Of a stretch of 64,000 bases of DNA, positions 55,047-63,996 are shown piece by piece. The position numbers and the translations under genes are program-made. Source of the stretch: Aestuariibaculum sp. M13 (GTDB lineage: Bacteria > Bacteroidota > Bacteroidia > Flavobacteriales > Flavobacteriaceae); the NCBI RefSeq assembly GCF_024723255.1, contig NZ_JANIAC010000001.1, positions 635,548 through 699,547 of the forward strand, read 5' to 3'. The first letter of the stretch is position 1. Each line of letters begins with the position of its first letter. The notes under the pieces were generated by a model that did not search any database, had not been told where the DNA came from, and worked only from the letters and a program-made list of their open reading frames with translations.

Positions 55047-55849
55047 AAACTCCAGTCTTTATAACTGCTTGAGGCTTCCAGTTTATTTTCAATAGCATCA
55101 TCAAGTTCTGGAAAGAAGTCTATTCCGGTAAGCTTTTCAATAGAATCAACCGAAACAACAAAGTCATATAACGGTTTGTTTGAATCTTTATGCGGCATTA
55201 AAAAGGCTATCATTTTAGGTTGCCCCGAATTCATATCAATCAACACTTTGTAAAATTGATTTGGCACAGCCACATGTTCATTACCAATAGTTTTCAAACC
55301 TTTTTCTAAAACCCCTCCAGTAACCACAAACACGCCATCATACTTATTAGCCCAATAGCGAACTTTTTGTTCTAAAGTATTCCAGATACCAGCATTAAAT
55401 TGATGTTCCTGCGGACTAATATTGCTTGTTAAAAAAGTTTCATCATGAGCTGACTGACTGTAGCGCCGATCTCCGGCCGGACATAAATGCCCTTTGTCGT
55501 AACCCGAATTTTTATAATTGCGCCAACTTGCCGCACCAGTTTTTACCGCATCATCAATTTCAAAATACGGACGCTTAAAATTCGTATTTGATAAATGCGC
55601 CTTTTTTAATTCGTAAGCCACCCATTCAGCTTGTTCAAATGCTTCATTGTAACTTAACGAATAACCTTCGTGATGGACTATTTGCCCCGTTGTACTTGTT
55701 GGCAGAAAATACTCATTAGTTTCAGTCTTTGCTGCTTTACCTTGCGTAACTGTTTCGGCCTTTTCTTCTTCTTTTAAAAAGTGTTCGTAACCATAAACTC
55801 CTAAAACAAGTACAACGGCAAATAGCGTGTATATACTTTTGTTTTTCAA
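55043..55849 (-). CDS. Secreted DNA/RNA non-specific endonuclease
   Basis: The 268-residue protein has an N-terminal export or anchor helix (IYTLFAVVLVLGVYGYEHFL) and the nuclease core with YDKGHLCPAGDRRYS, a DKGH form of the DRGH motif with the catalytic His, and NISPQEHQFNAGIWN supplying the metal-binding Asn. It would cut extracellular or periplasmic DNA and RNA. Translation seems to start at TTG 55849, one base after the pafA stop, so it is likely coupled to the phosphatase gene. Confidence 0.87.
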   Translation of the reverse strand: MKNKSIYTLFAVVLVLGVYGYEHFLKEEEKAETVTQGKAAKTETNEYFLPTSTTGQIVHHEGYSLSYNEAFEQAEWVAYELKKAHLSNTNFKRPYFEIDDAVKTGAASWRNYKNSGYDKGHLCPAGDRRYSQSAHDETFLTSNISPQEHQFNAGIWNTLEQKVRYWANKYDGVFVVTGGVLEKGLKTIGNEHVAVPNQFYKVLIDMNSGQPKMIAFLMPHKDSNKPLYDFVVSVDSIEKLTGIDFFPELDDAIENKLEASSSYKDWSF

Positions 55850-55850
55850 A

Positions 55851-57521
55851 TTAATCTAAAACAAATTCTAAAGGTTTTCCAATAATAGCTCCATTAGGAA
55901 AGCTAATGTCTAACAAAGCAGACATAGTTGGGGCAATATCGGTAATTTCGGTTTTATCGAAAGTCTGACCGTGTTTGATTCCTTTTCCAAAGAACAATAA
56001 CGGCACATGTGTATCATAATCGAAACCAGAACCATGGGTTGAGCCTTTTCTTCCATAGGAAATATAGGCGGCGTTGTATTCGAAAATAATATCTCCCGAA
56101 CGCTTTTGATTGTATCCTTTTTGTAACAAAGCTTCAAGACCAATTGGGAACGAGGTTGTACTCATAGTTGTTGCAGAATACGCTTTGTAAATATTTTGGT
56201 AACCAATAATTTCATTCACTAAAGCTTCCTGAACATCTTCCAATTCCAAATTCATTTCAGCAATTTTAGCACGGTCTAAAAAGATTTGATTATTACTGAT
56301 ATTCTCAATAAAGTTTGCACCGTATTTGTTTTGTAAAAAGCTTTCCATTTGTGCTCTTTCTTCCTTTGTATTCACATAACCCGCCGGAATTTTCACGCTT
56401 TGTAAATAAGCAGGAACATCAACTGCTGCATGATCGGCAGTTAAGAACACCGTATAGTTTCCTTTACCCACTTTTTCATCTAAAGCCTTATAAAAACGTT
56501 CTAAATCTAAATCTAAACGAATGTAAGTATCTTCAATTTCTTTAGAGTTTACTCCGAAATTATGTCCAACATAATCGGTACTTGAAAAACTAACCGTTAA
56601 CACATCGGTATCATTATCCTGTCCTAATTGTTCACCAGATAAAGCTGCAATGGCAAAATCGGCTACAATACTATTTCCGTAAGCTGTTGCTTTAATAATA
56701 TCGAATCCACCGTTTTTATCTTTTAACACATTCAAATCGTATGGAAAAGTTGCCGTTTCTTTTCCTTCAAAACCTTCTTCAAAATCGTTTAAGTCGGTTC
56801 CGCTTTCGGTATAGGTTTCAATATTGTAATAGGTATCCCAAGGCTTTAAATACGATTCAGCCGCATCAGATTTATTGAAATCTTTTACCCATTGTGGTAA
56901 ATCGTTCATATAATACGTACTTGAAATAAAATCGCCCTGATCTTTTCCGTAGAACCAATAGGCAGCATTCGCTGAATGTCCTGCTGGTAAAATAGCACCC
57001 CTGTCCTTTACAGAAACTCCAATTGATTTTCCTCGCATTTGTGTGAACAATCTATTTTCATCTGCGAACGTGGTGGTTAACATACGGTGTGGCGACATTT
57101 TTCCTGCGCTACTTGTTGTTCCTACCGGATTTACGCTTTCGTCTCCGGCACAATACACCGATTTTTTCAAATCTTTATCATACCAATCGTTAGCTATAAT
57201 ACCGTGATATTTTGGTGTTGTACCAGAAAATACAGAAGCATGACCAGGTGCTGTTTTTGTTGGCACATAATTAAAATGATTATTCTTGCAGTTAAATCCT
57301 TCATTCATCATGCGTTTAAATCCGCCTTCGCCATATTTGTTATAAAAACGCGTTAAGTAATCGTAACGCATCTGATCTACGATAATTCCAACAACCAATT
57401 TAGACTTATGCGTAAAATAATAAGACGATTTTTCAGTAGTTTCTGACACCTTAGGCTGCTCCTGTGCTTTACACGCCATTACAAATATTGCGACTGATAA
57501 AAGAGTGGAAATTTTTTTCAT
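55851..57521 (-). CDS. pafA: PafA-type alkaline phosphatase lipoprotein
   Basis: PafA is the broad phosphomonoesterase of Bacteroidota and does not need to be induced by phosphate starvation in some species. I start at ATG 57521, giving 556 residues. The lipobox ends at Cys17 (FVMAC), so it is membrane anchored. The catalytic Thr is in VPTKTAPGHASVFSGT (probably Thr90), and metal ligands appear in IVDQMRYDY, TADHAAVD and GFDYDTHVPLLFFGKG. The nuclease gene follows one base later, which suggests release of phosphate from nucleic acids. Confidence 0.9.
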   Translation of the reverse strand: MKKISTLLSVAIFVMACKAQEQPKVSETTEKSSYYFTHKSKLVVGIIVDQMRYDYLTRFYNKYGEGGFKRMMNEGFNCKNNHFNYVPTKTAPGHASVFSGTTPKYHGIIANDWYDKDLKKSVYCAGDESVNPVGTTSSAGKMSPHRMLTTTFADENRLFTQMRGKSIGVSVKDRGAILPAGHSANAAYWFYGKDQGDFISSTYYMNDLPQWVKDFNKSDAAESYLKPWDTYYNIETYTESGTDLNDFEEGFEGKETATFPYDLNVLKDKNGGFDIIKATAYGNSIVADFAIAALSGEQLGQDNDTDVLTVSFSSTDYVGHNFGVNSKEIEDTYIRLDLDLERFYKALDEKVGKGNYTVFLTADHAAVDVPAYLQSVKIPAGYVNTKEERAQMESFLQNKYGANFIENISNNQIFLDRAKIAEMNLELEDVQEALVNEIIGYQNIYKAYSATTMSTTSFPIGLEALLQKGYNQKRSGDIIFEYNAAYISYGRKGSTHGSGFDYDTHVPLLFFGKGIKHGQTFDKTEITDIAPTMSALLDISFPNGAIIGKPLEFVLD

Positions 57522-57543
57522 GATAAAATTTTTATAAAGATGC

Positions 57544-57584
57544 CAAAAATACTCGTTAAATGAAATCATAATTTAAATTTAACG
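57544..57584 (-). promoter_or_regulatory. pafA -7 box and overlapping inverted repeat
   Basis: TATTTTTG (57551-57544 on minus) is an exact TAnnTTTG box 22 bp before the pafA ATG. Directly upstream lies an 8-bp perfect inverted repeat, CGTTAAAT (57554-57561) and ATTTAACG (57577-57584) with a 15-nt spacer, covering the -15 to -35 region. It is a candidate operator. Confidence 0.45.
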
Positions 57585-57620
57585 TTAATTACCTGTTACT
57601 TTTTTTTACTTTAGCACTAT

Positions 57621-57628
57621 TAAATTTG
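57621..57628 (+). promoter_or_regulatory. -7 box immediately before mlaE
   Basis: TAAATTTG is an exact TAnnTTTG match three bases before the mlaE ATG, predicting a leaderless transcript if used. A -33 TTG is not evident. Confidence 0.45.
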
Positions 57629-57631
57629 CAT

Positions 57632-58369
57632 ATGACTTATCTACACAATATTGGCGCATATTCTTTAATGGTTGTTAATATGTTTCGCAAACCAACTAAG
57701 TGGTCGGTAATGAAAACTTTAATACTTAAAGATGTTGACGATTTAGTTATAGGCTCCTTAGGTATTGTTGCCTTTATTTCATTTTTCGTTGGTGGTGTAA
57801 TTACCATTCAAACCGCATTAAACATTGACAATCCTTTAATTCCGAAATACCTTGTAGGTTTTGCTACCAGGCAATCTATTATTTTAGAATTCGCTCCTAC
57901 GTTTACTTCTATTATTATGGCTGGAAAAGTGGGATCTTTCATAACATCAAGTATTGGAACCATGCGTGTTACCGAACAAATTGATGCTTTAGAAGTTATG
58001 GGGATTAACTCTTTAAACTACCTTGTGTTTCCTAAAACTGTAGCCTTAATGCTTTACCCATTTGTAATTGCTATTGGCATGTTTTTAGGGATTTTAGGCG
58101 GAATTGCAGCCGGTGTTTTTGGAGGCTTTACATCACTAGAAGATTATATCCTAGGTATTCAAACCGATTTTACGCCGTTTCACGTTACTTACGCCTTTAT
58201 AAAAACTTTTGTATTTGCTTTTGTTTTAGCTACCATACCATCGTTTTACGGGTATTATATGAAAGGTGGCGCTCTTGAAGTTGGTAAAGCCAGTACAACC
58301 TCGTTTGTATGGACCAGTGTTGTTATTATTGTATTAAACTATTTACTAACCCAAATGCTATTGAGTTAA
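57632..58369 (+). CDS. mlaE: MlaE-family phospholipid ABC transporter permease
   Basis: MlaE is the permease of the MCE system that moves phospholipids between the two membranes to keep the outer membrane asymmetric. The 245-residue protein has five to six helices and the family signature VGGVITIQTALNI, EFAPTFTSIIMAGKVGSFIT and GTMRVTEQIDALEVMGINS. ATG at 57632 is chosen over TTG at 57626. Its stop overlaps the mlaF start in TAATG. The MCE-domain protein MlaD is not in the window. Confidence 0.93.
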   Translation: MTYLHNIGAYSLMVVNMFRKPTKWSVMKTLILKDVDDLVIGSLGIVAFISFFVGGVITIQTALNIDNPLIPKYLVGFATRQSIILEFAPTFTSIIMAGKVGSFITSSIGTMRVTEQIDALEVMGINSLNYLVFPKTVALMLYPFVIAIGMFLGILGGIAAGVFGGFTSLEDYILGIQTDFTPFHVTYAFIKTFVFAFVLATIPSFYGYYMKGGALEVGKASTTSFVWTSVVIIVLNYLLTQMLLS

Positions 58370-59136
58370 TGATTGAGGTAAAAGATTTACATAAATCGTT
58401 CGGAGACACGGAAATTCTAAAAGGTATTACAACTACTTTTGAACAAGGAAAAACCAACCTTATCATTGGGCAAAGTGGTTCGGGTAAAACTGTATTTTTA
58501 AAATGCTTATTAGGCCTTTTTGAATACGAAGAAGGTTCTATTGCTTACGACGGAAAGATATTTTCTCGATTATCTGATGCTCAAAAACGTGATTTACGTG
58601 CCGAAATTGGCATGGTATTTCAAGGCAGTGCGTTATTCGATTCTATGACCATTGCGCAAAACGTAATGTTCCCACTAAAAATGTTTACCAAGCAAAGTAA
58701 AAGCGAAATGGAAGATCGCGTAAACTTTGTTTTAAAGCGGGTAAAACTTGAAAATGCACACAACAAAATGCCGAGTGAAGCTTCCGGAGGTATGCAAAAA
58801 CGTGTTGCTATTGCTCGTGCCATTGTTAATAACCCTAAATATTTGTTTTGTGACGAACCAAACTCTGGATTAGACCCAAAAACTTCTATAGTTATCGACA
58901 ATTTAATTCAGGAGATTACAGACGAATATAAAATTGTTACAGTTATCAACTCTCACGACATGAATTCTGTAATGGAAATAGGTGAAAAAATTGTGTTTCT
59001 TAAAAATGGTTATAAAGAATGGGAAGGCTCTAAAGACACCATCTTTAAAACAGATAATGCATCGGTAACAGACTTTGTTTACTCGTCAAACTTATTCAAA
59101 AAAGTAAGACGTATGTACATTGAAGAAAACGAGTAA
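58369..59136 (+). CDS. mlaF: MlaF-family ABC transporter ATPase
   Basis: The 255-residue ATPase starts at ATG 58369 with MIEVKDLHKSFGDTEILKGI; the longer frame lies within mlaE. Walker A is GQSGSGKT, the Q-loop is MVFQGSALFD, the signature is ASGGMQKR, Walker B is YLFCDEPNSGLDP, and the switch His is in INSHDM. The overlap with mlaE by one base shows coupled translation. It powers phospholipid transport with MlaE. Confidence 0.93.
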   Translation: MIEVKDLHKSFGDTEILKGITTTFEQGKTNLIIGQSGSGKTVFLKCLLGLFEYEEGSIAYDGKIFSRLSDAQKRDLRAEIGMVFQGSALFDSMTIAQNVMFPLKMFTKQSKSEMEDRVNFVLKRVKLENAHNKMPSEASGGMQKRVAIARAIVNNPKYLFCDEPNSGLDPKTSIVIDNLIQEITDEYKIVTVINSHDMNSVMEIGEKIVFLKNGYKEWEGSKDTIFKTDNASVTDFVYSSNLFKKVRRMYIEENE

Positions 59137-59154
59137 TTCCTTTTAAATTTCACA

Positions 59155-59185
59155 TAAAAATAAACCCGACTACTATTGTCGGGTT
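59155..59185 (-). terminator. Terminator of the DUF389 gene
   Basis: AACCCGAC and GTCGGGTT form an 8-bp GC-rich stem with a 7-nt loop; on the minus strand it runs into TTTATTTTTATG. The stop codon of the DUF389 gene (59173-59175) lies in the loop, so the last codons form one arm. Confidence 0.75.
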
Positions 59186-60660
59186 ACAACTAAACTATCT
59201 AGTTTATATTTTTGTCTTAACCATTTTTCAAGTTTCTCCTGCTGACTGCCAATATCCTTTTCCTTTATTTTTTTAGTGTCCCACTTCGCTGTAATAACCG
59301 ATAAGGTATCTGTTTTATTAAAGTTTGACGTAATAACACTTGAATACGATAATTTATCTATACCATCATACAGAATTTTCACTTCCTTAGTTAATTCATC
59401 AAACGGAATTTGTAAACGTTCTAATTTTTCCAAGCTTTTTAGTTTACTTTCAAGAAATACAATTTTTTGAGATTGCCCCAGTAAATCAATCGAGTCACGA
59501 TAACGAATTTGTTCCATATACTTTAGGTTATCCAAATTCTTACTTTTATTCTGATTAAAGATTAAACTACTACTTTTTAAGGCATCATATTGCAGCATTC
59601 TATCCTTTAATAAAGCAATGGTGCTTTCCGGAACCTCATCTAATCCGAAGGTGTTTAATTCTATTGCCGACGGCACTTTTTTATCTTCAGAATACCTGTA
59701 CGAAGCATTTTTTCTAATATACTCGGCATGAGGTAATGCTGCTAATTCCCTTTTAATGAAATTGCGGGCATCTACTTCAAAACGGCTTTGCTGCAAAACG
59801 TTTATGAACGTCCAAATGGCCGGAATCATTACTACAATAGCCAAAGTCATCGCAAATCGGCTAATACGTCTGCGTCTGGCTGAATTGGCATATTTAAGCA
59901 TTGGGAATTTTAAAACCTTCAACACTAAAAAGGTTGCCAATGCGATAAAAATAGTATTGATAATAAAAAGATAAAGCGCTCCCAAAGCATAACGACCTCC
60001 TTTAGCAAAATCCTGTTCGAAAGCGACAGACAATCCATAACCAACGGTACATAACGGAGGCATTAAGGCCGTAGCAATCGCTACACCAAAAATTACAGAT
60101 GCAATGGTTCCTTTTTTAGTTCTGGCAATAATTAAAGCCGAACCACCAAAAAATGCGATAAGCACATCTCGAATATCAGGTTGCGTTCGTGCCAATAGCT
60201 CTGAAGACTCTTCACTTAAAGGGAAGAACCAGAAAAACAGGAAGGCAGTTATCACACTCAATACAATCATTACCCCAAAATTGACTAATGATTTTCGTAG
60301 TGTATCAATATCATTAATAGATACCGAAAGACCAATACCTAAAATAGGGCCCATTAACGGCGATATTAACATGGCACCAATAACAACTGCGGTTGAATTC
60401 GCATTAAGTCCGATAGATGCTACAAAGATGGAACAGACTAAAATCCAAGCCGTAGCTCCTTTAAACGGAATATCGTTCTTTATTGCCTGAATCGTGGCTT
60501 CTCTATCGGTATCATCACGGAAATCGAGTAATTCACTAAAAAAGCGTTTAATACTTAAAAGTAGGCCCTGAGCGTCCTTTTTAACAGCTTCTTTTCGTTC
60601 ATCAACAATATGTTCCTTTTTTTGTTCTTCATCAGAAAAACTGAACTTGTTTTCTTCCAT
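59173..60660 (-). CDS. DUF389 integral membrane protein
   Basis: The 495-residue protein has an acidic cytoplasmic N-terminus (about 1-65), then a membrane domain of about six helices with GAMLISPLMGPILGIGLSVS, GGSALIIARTKKGTIASVIF and GVAIATALMPPLCTVGYGLS, the DUF389 signature. The C-terminal 200 residues are soluble, with helices and a region of repeated short charged helices. The family has no established function. It converges on mlaF and is read away from manC, which lies upstream. Confidence 0.87.
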   Translation of the reverse strand: MEENKFSFSDEEQKKEHIVDERKEAVKKDAQGLLLSIKRFFSELLDFRDDTDREATIQAIKNDIPFKGATAWILVCSIFVASIGLNANSTAVVIGAMLISPLMGPILGIGLSVSINDIDTLRKSLVNFGVMIVLSVITAFLFFWFFPLSEESSELLARTQPDIRDVLIAFFGGSALIIARTKKGTIASVIFGVAIATALMPPLCTVGYGLSVAFEQDFAKGGRYALGALYLFIINTIFIALATFLVLKVLKFPMLKYANSARRRRISRFAMTLAIVVMIPAIWTFINVLQQSRFEVDARNFIKRELAALPHAEYIRKNASYRYSEDKKVPSAIELNTFGLDEVPESTIALLKDRMLQYDALKSSSLIFNQNKSKNLDNLKYMEQIRYRDSIDLLGQSQKIVFLESKLKSLEKLERLQIPFDELTKEVKILYDGIDKLSYSSVITSNFNKTDTLSVITAKWDTKKIKEKDIGSQQEKLEKWLRQKYKLDSLVVTRQ

Positions 60661-60691
60661 TGGTGTGAGATTACTAGTAATATACTAAGAT

Positions 60692-60742
60692 AAAAAATAA
60701 ATGGTTCGGTTATTAATCTTTTCAATTAAAAACCGAACCATT
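60692..60742 (-). terminator. Terminator of manC
   Basis: AATGGTTCGGTT (60700-60711) and AACCGAACCATT (60731-60742) form a perfect 12-bp stem with a 19-nt loop. On the minus strand it is followed by TATTTTTTA. It ends the manC transcript 24 bp after the stop codon. Confidence 0.82.
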
Positions 60743-60765
60743 ATAATTCTGTATTATTTTGACAC

Positions 60766-61845
60766 CTATCCGTACTGCTCGCCGTAAGTATCTTTTACCT
60801 TTTTAAGAACTTGTTTTATATCCTGTTCTTTGGCCTTTGGATAAATAAGCAACACATCCTCTTTATCTACAATAATATAATCTTCTAAACCATCAACAAC
60901 AACAATTTTATTATTTTTAGTTCTAATCATGTTCCCTGATGCGTCTTCGGTAAGCGTTCTGGCATTAACTACAGCATTATTAGCACTGTCTTTACCCAAC
61001 TTATCGTATAAACTTCCCCAGGTCCCTAAATCATTCCAATCGAACTCAGCTGCAATTACATATACATTTTTAGAGGTTTCCATAACCGCATAATCCACCG
61101 AAATGTTTTCTGCTAATGGATAATTTTCAGCAATAAACGCTTCTTCGGCCTCTGTATTATAAGTCTCAATACCCTTTTCAAAATGCGCATACAAACCTGG
61201 CTGATTATTTTTAAAAGCTTCAACCACACTTTTCACACTCCACATAAAGATACCTGCATTCCACAAAAAGTTACCTTGTTCTATAAAAGCCTTAGCCGTT
61301 TCATAATCTGGCTTTTCTCTAAACTGATTTACCGATTTTATATCTTCAGTTGAAGATTTATCAAATTCGATATAACCATATCCAGTATTTGGGAATGTTG
61401 GCTGAATACCTAATGTCATCAAGGCATCATGCTTTTCGCAAAAGCTAAAGGCCTGCTCCACATTTTTAGTAAAAGCGGCTTCATCTTCAATCCAGTGATC
61501 ACTAGGCGCTACAATCATTACAGCATCTGGATTTTCCTTTTGTATTTTAAGAGACGCATATAAAATACATGGTGCAGTATTACGCATAGCGGGCTCTAAA
61601 ACTACCTGACGTTCGGTAACTTCCGGCAATTGTTCTAGAACCAAATCGTTGTACCTCTCGTTAGTTAAGATGAAAATATTTTCTTTAGGAATTAATCTTG
61701 ATAATCTCTGAAATGTTTTTTGGATAAGGGTATCACCCGTTCCCAGCATGTCGTGAAACTGCTTTGGAAATTCTTCTGTACTTACAGGCCAAAACCTAGA
61801 TCCTACTCCTCCTGCCATTAATATGGCATAATAATTTTTATTCAT
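60766..61845 (-). CDS. manC: Mannose-1-phosphate guanylyltransferase
   Basis: The enzyme makes GDP-mannose from GTP and mannose-1-phosphate for surface polysaccharides and glycans. The 359-residue protein has the pyrophosphorylase signature MAGGVGSRFWPVSTEEFPKQ at the start, VAPSDHWIEDE and FREKPDYETAKAF in the middle, and a C-terminal half that ends without an isomerase domain. It is therefore the single-function type. An 18-nt leader before it carries a near -7 box. Confidence 0.92.
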   Translation of the reverse strand: MNKNYYAILMAGGVGSRFWPVSTEEFPKQFHDMLGTGDTLIQKTFQRLSRLIPKENIFILTNERYNDLVLEQLPEVTERQVVLEPAMRNTAPCILYASLKIQKENPDAVMIVAPSDHWIEDEAAFTKNVEQAFSFCEKHDALMTLGIQPTFPNTGYGYIEFDKSSTEDIKSVNQFREKPDYETAKAFIEQGNFLWNAGIFMWSVKSVVEAFKNNQPGLYAHFEKGIETYNTEAEEAFIAENYPLAENISVDYAVMETSKNVYVIAAEFDWNDLGTWGSLYDKLGKDSANNAVVNARTLTEDASGNMIRTKNNKIVVVDGLEDYIIVDKEDVLLIYPKAKEQDIKQVLKKVKDTYGEQYG

Positions 61846-61900
61846 TTATGTTGATTTTGTTTAAAGCCAATGTATTTTTCAACATTTTATTTACCTTAAA

Positions 61901-62503
61901 CTAATTATTGGTTACTAATTCTACTTCTGCATTTGGATTAAACAAATACAACCGTCCGGTTTTAACTTCAACACATTCAAAACGCTTGGTTCGTTTACCA
62001 CTCATTTTAAAAACCCGCCCGTTGTAAAGTTTAAATATGCTCCCTAAAGGCACTTCAAATATATAAGTTTTGTCGTTAGCTTCATCAAACTGTTTTAATG
62101 CTAACGCTAAATTAACATCGGTATCGCTTGAGGCTTTCGGATTTTTAAAATGCCTTGCTAACAAAGGCAAAAGACTATCTGGAAAAATTTCAGGATTCAA
62201 AAATGGTAACATTAAATGCTGAAAGGTTCGCTTCCATTCTATTCCGTGTGGTTTAATCAATCTGCCATAAGTCCTGTAAGCTTCAAAATGAGCAATCTCA
62301 TGAATTAAGGTTATTAAAAACCGGTATTCATTTAAGTTTGAGTTTACGGTAATTTGATGCTTGCCGTTTGGCAATCTCATGTAATCCCCATGACGGGTCT
62401 TACGTTCCTTTTTTACTTTAACAACTAAATCATCATGATTTAAAAGACTTATAACTTGTGGAATAGCATTTACCGGAATGTAATCTTGAAGTTTTTCATG
62501 CAT
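61901..62503 (-). CDS. SprT-like zinc metalloprotease-type protein
   Basis: The 200-residue protein has the zinc motif TLIHEIAHFEAY (His68, Glu69, His72) and the third ligand region KPHGIEWKRTFQHL with His86, as in the SprT/Spartan family. ATG at 62503 is preferred to GTG at 62509. Its C-terminal 60 residues (YLFNPNAEVELVTN and GRVFKMSGKRTKRFECVEV) resemble the Zn-ribbon-less SprT C-terminus. Its targets are unknown; in eukaryotes the family cuts DNA-protein crosslinks. Confidence 0.85.
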   Translation of the reverse strand: MHEKLQDYIPVNAIPQVISLLNHDDLVVKVKKERKTRHGDYMRLPNGKHQITVNSNLNEYRFLITLIHEIAHFEAYRTYGRLIKPHGIEWKRTFQHLMLPFLNPEIFPDSLLPLLARHFKNPKASSDTDVNLALALKQFDEANDKTYIFEVPLGSIFKLYNGRVFKMSGKRTKRFECVEVKTGRLYLFNPNAEVELVTNN

Positions 62504-62508
62504 ATACA

Positions 62509-62516
62509 CAAAAATA
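62509..62516 (-). promoter_or_regulatory. -7 box just before the sprT-like gene
   Basis: TATTTTTG on the minus strand is an exact TAnnTTTG match five bases before the ATG at 62503. A leaderless or very short leader mRNA would result. Confidence 0.45.
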
Positions 62517-62549
62517 AGGGTTTTATTTTAAACCTCCTTTTATAACAAA

Positions 62550-63185
62550 TTAAATCATTTCAAGTAATTCATCCATACTAGAAAATGTCTTGGTTGCCAA
62601 TCCTTTCAGGTCATTATAATAATCATGTTCTGTATAACCAAAAACATCGAAGCCACCATTTTTAGCGCCTTGAACACCTAATTTACTATCCTCAATTACC
62701 AGACAATCTTCAGGTTTAAATCCCATAGTTTTTGCGGCAAGTAAAAACACATCGGGTTCTGGTTTCCATTTTCCAATGGTGTAACAACTAAATATTTTAC
62801 CTTCAAAGGCATCTAAAAGTCCAACTAAACCAAGATTTAATCGGATTTTCTCAACCGTACCACTTGAAGCGACACAAAACGGGATATTTAATTGACTAAT
62901 AACCTCCTTTATTCCTTTAATAGGCTGAACCGATTCGGTAAATTGTCTATCCAATTCTGTTCTATAATCCTTTTCAAAGCTATCAGGAACAGGCTCTGTT
63001 ACCAATGTTTTAATAAGATCTAAACAATGCCTAAAATGACTGCCCTTAAAATATTTCATGGCATAATCTAAATCGATATTAGCTCCATACCGATTAGCCA
63101 TATCTACCAACAATTGATTACTTATAACTTCGGTATCGACTAAAACACCATCGCAATCAAAAATAATACACTTGTACTGCTTCAT
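62550..63185 (-). CDS. HAD-family phosphatase, beta-phosphoglucomutase-like
   Basis: The 211-residue protein has the HAD nucleophile motif IIFDCDGVLVDTE (Asp10, Asp12), the cap, then motif II in VASSGTVEKIR, the Lys of GKWKPEPDVFLLAA and the acidic motif LVIEDSKLGVQGAKNGG. The IEDS form is shared by beta-phosphoglucomutases and related sugar phosphatases. Its substrate cannot be settled from the sequence. It lies 4 bp after the SDR gene in the same direction. Confidence 0.85.
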   Translation of the reverse strand: MKQYKCIIFDCDGVLVDTEVISNQLLVDMANRYGANIDLDYAMKYFKGSHFRHCLDLIKTLVTEPVPDSFEKDYRTELDRQFTESVQPIKGIKEVISQLNIPFCVASSGTVEKIRLNLGLVGLLDAFEGKIFSCYTIGKWKPEPDVFLLAAKTMGFKPEDCLVIEDSKLGVQGAKNGGFDVFGYTEHDYYNDLKGLATKTFSSMDELLEMI

Positions 63186-63189
63186 AAGC

Positions 63190-63873
63190 TTAGGGTGTAG
63201 AATTAGACACCTGTAACATTTTACCGTTATAGTATTTATGTCCAGTTAATGAAAAGTCGAAAATATATTCTGCCATTTCTAAAGCTGAAGTTGAGGCCTG
63301 GTAACCAGGAAAAGCTTCTTCTAACATTTCTGTTTGTACGGCTCCAAGAGCTAATACGTTAAAGGAAATTCCAGATTCTTTATACTCTTCGGCTAACAAT
63401 TCTGTAAGGGTAATTACAGCACCTTTACTTGAACTATATGCAGCCAATCCGGGAAACTTCATACTGCCTTGGACACCGCCCATAGAACTAATAGTTACCG
63501 CATGACTTTTGGCTTTCATAAAAGGTAAAACTACTCTGGTTAATTCAGCAACACCAAACACATTGGTTTTATAAACCGCTTCAAAATCATTCATTGTAAT
63601 TTCAGAAAACGGCTTATTTACCAACATACCGGCATTATTAATTAAAACATCAACTTGTTGCCAATTGGTAGTTATAAAATCTTCAACTTGTTTATAAGCT
63701 TCAGCATTACTTAAGTCAAACGAAAATGTCGTTACATTCTCCAGATTTAAATGAGCTATTGGTTTTTCATTCCGCGAAAGCGCCAATACCTTATGTCCTG
63801 CTTTGGCGAACAATTGAACCAATTCAAAACCAATCCCTCTACTTGTTCCTGTTATAATGACATTTTTTTGCAT
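63190..63873 (-). CDS. Short-chain dehydrogenase/reductase
   Basis: The 227-residue protein starts at the ATG at 63873 (MQKNVIITGTSRGIGFELV), which puts the dinucleotide motif TGTSRGIG at the N-terminus. The NAG motif is NNAGMLVNKPF, the catalytic Ser is in ISSMGG and the Tyr-Lys pair in YSSSKGA. A longer start at 63909 lacks family support. Substrate unknown. It heads a minus-strand pair with the HAD phosphatase. Confidence 0.87.
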   Translation of the reverse strand: MQKNVIITGTSRGIGFELVQLFAKAGHKVLALSRNEKPIAHLNLENVTTFSFDLSNAEAYKQVEDFITTNWQQVDVLINNAGMLVNKPFSEITMNDFEAVYKTNVFGVAELTRVVLPFMKAKSHAVTISSMGGVQGSMKFPGLAAYSSSKGAVITLTELLAEEYKESGISFNVLALGAVQTEMLEEAFPGYQASTSALEMAEYIFDFSLTGHKYYNGKMLQVSNSTP

Positions 63874-63966
63874 CTCTTTGAATTTGTGGATAAAGATAAA
63901 AAAGTTCAATATGCCACTAAAATTTAAACCTTAGTATTTCTTATTGTTGTATTACATCGAATAGAA

Positions 63967-63996
63967 TTGCACAACTAACTGTAAATCATTAATTTG
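63967..63996 (+). promoter_or_regulatory. Promoter of a gene continuing beyond the window
   Basis: TTG (63967-63969), a 19-bp spacer and TTAATTTG (63989-63996, one change from TAnnTTTG) are followed by one base and an ATG at 63998-64000, the last three bases. If the ATG is a real start, its transcript would be leaderless. The gene itself cannot be seen. Confidence 0.5.
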
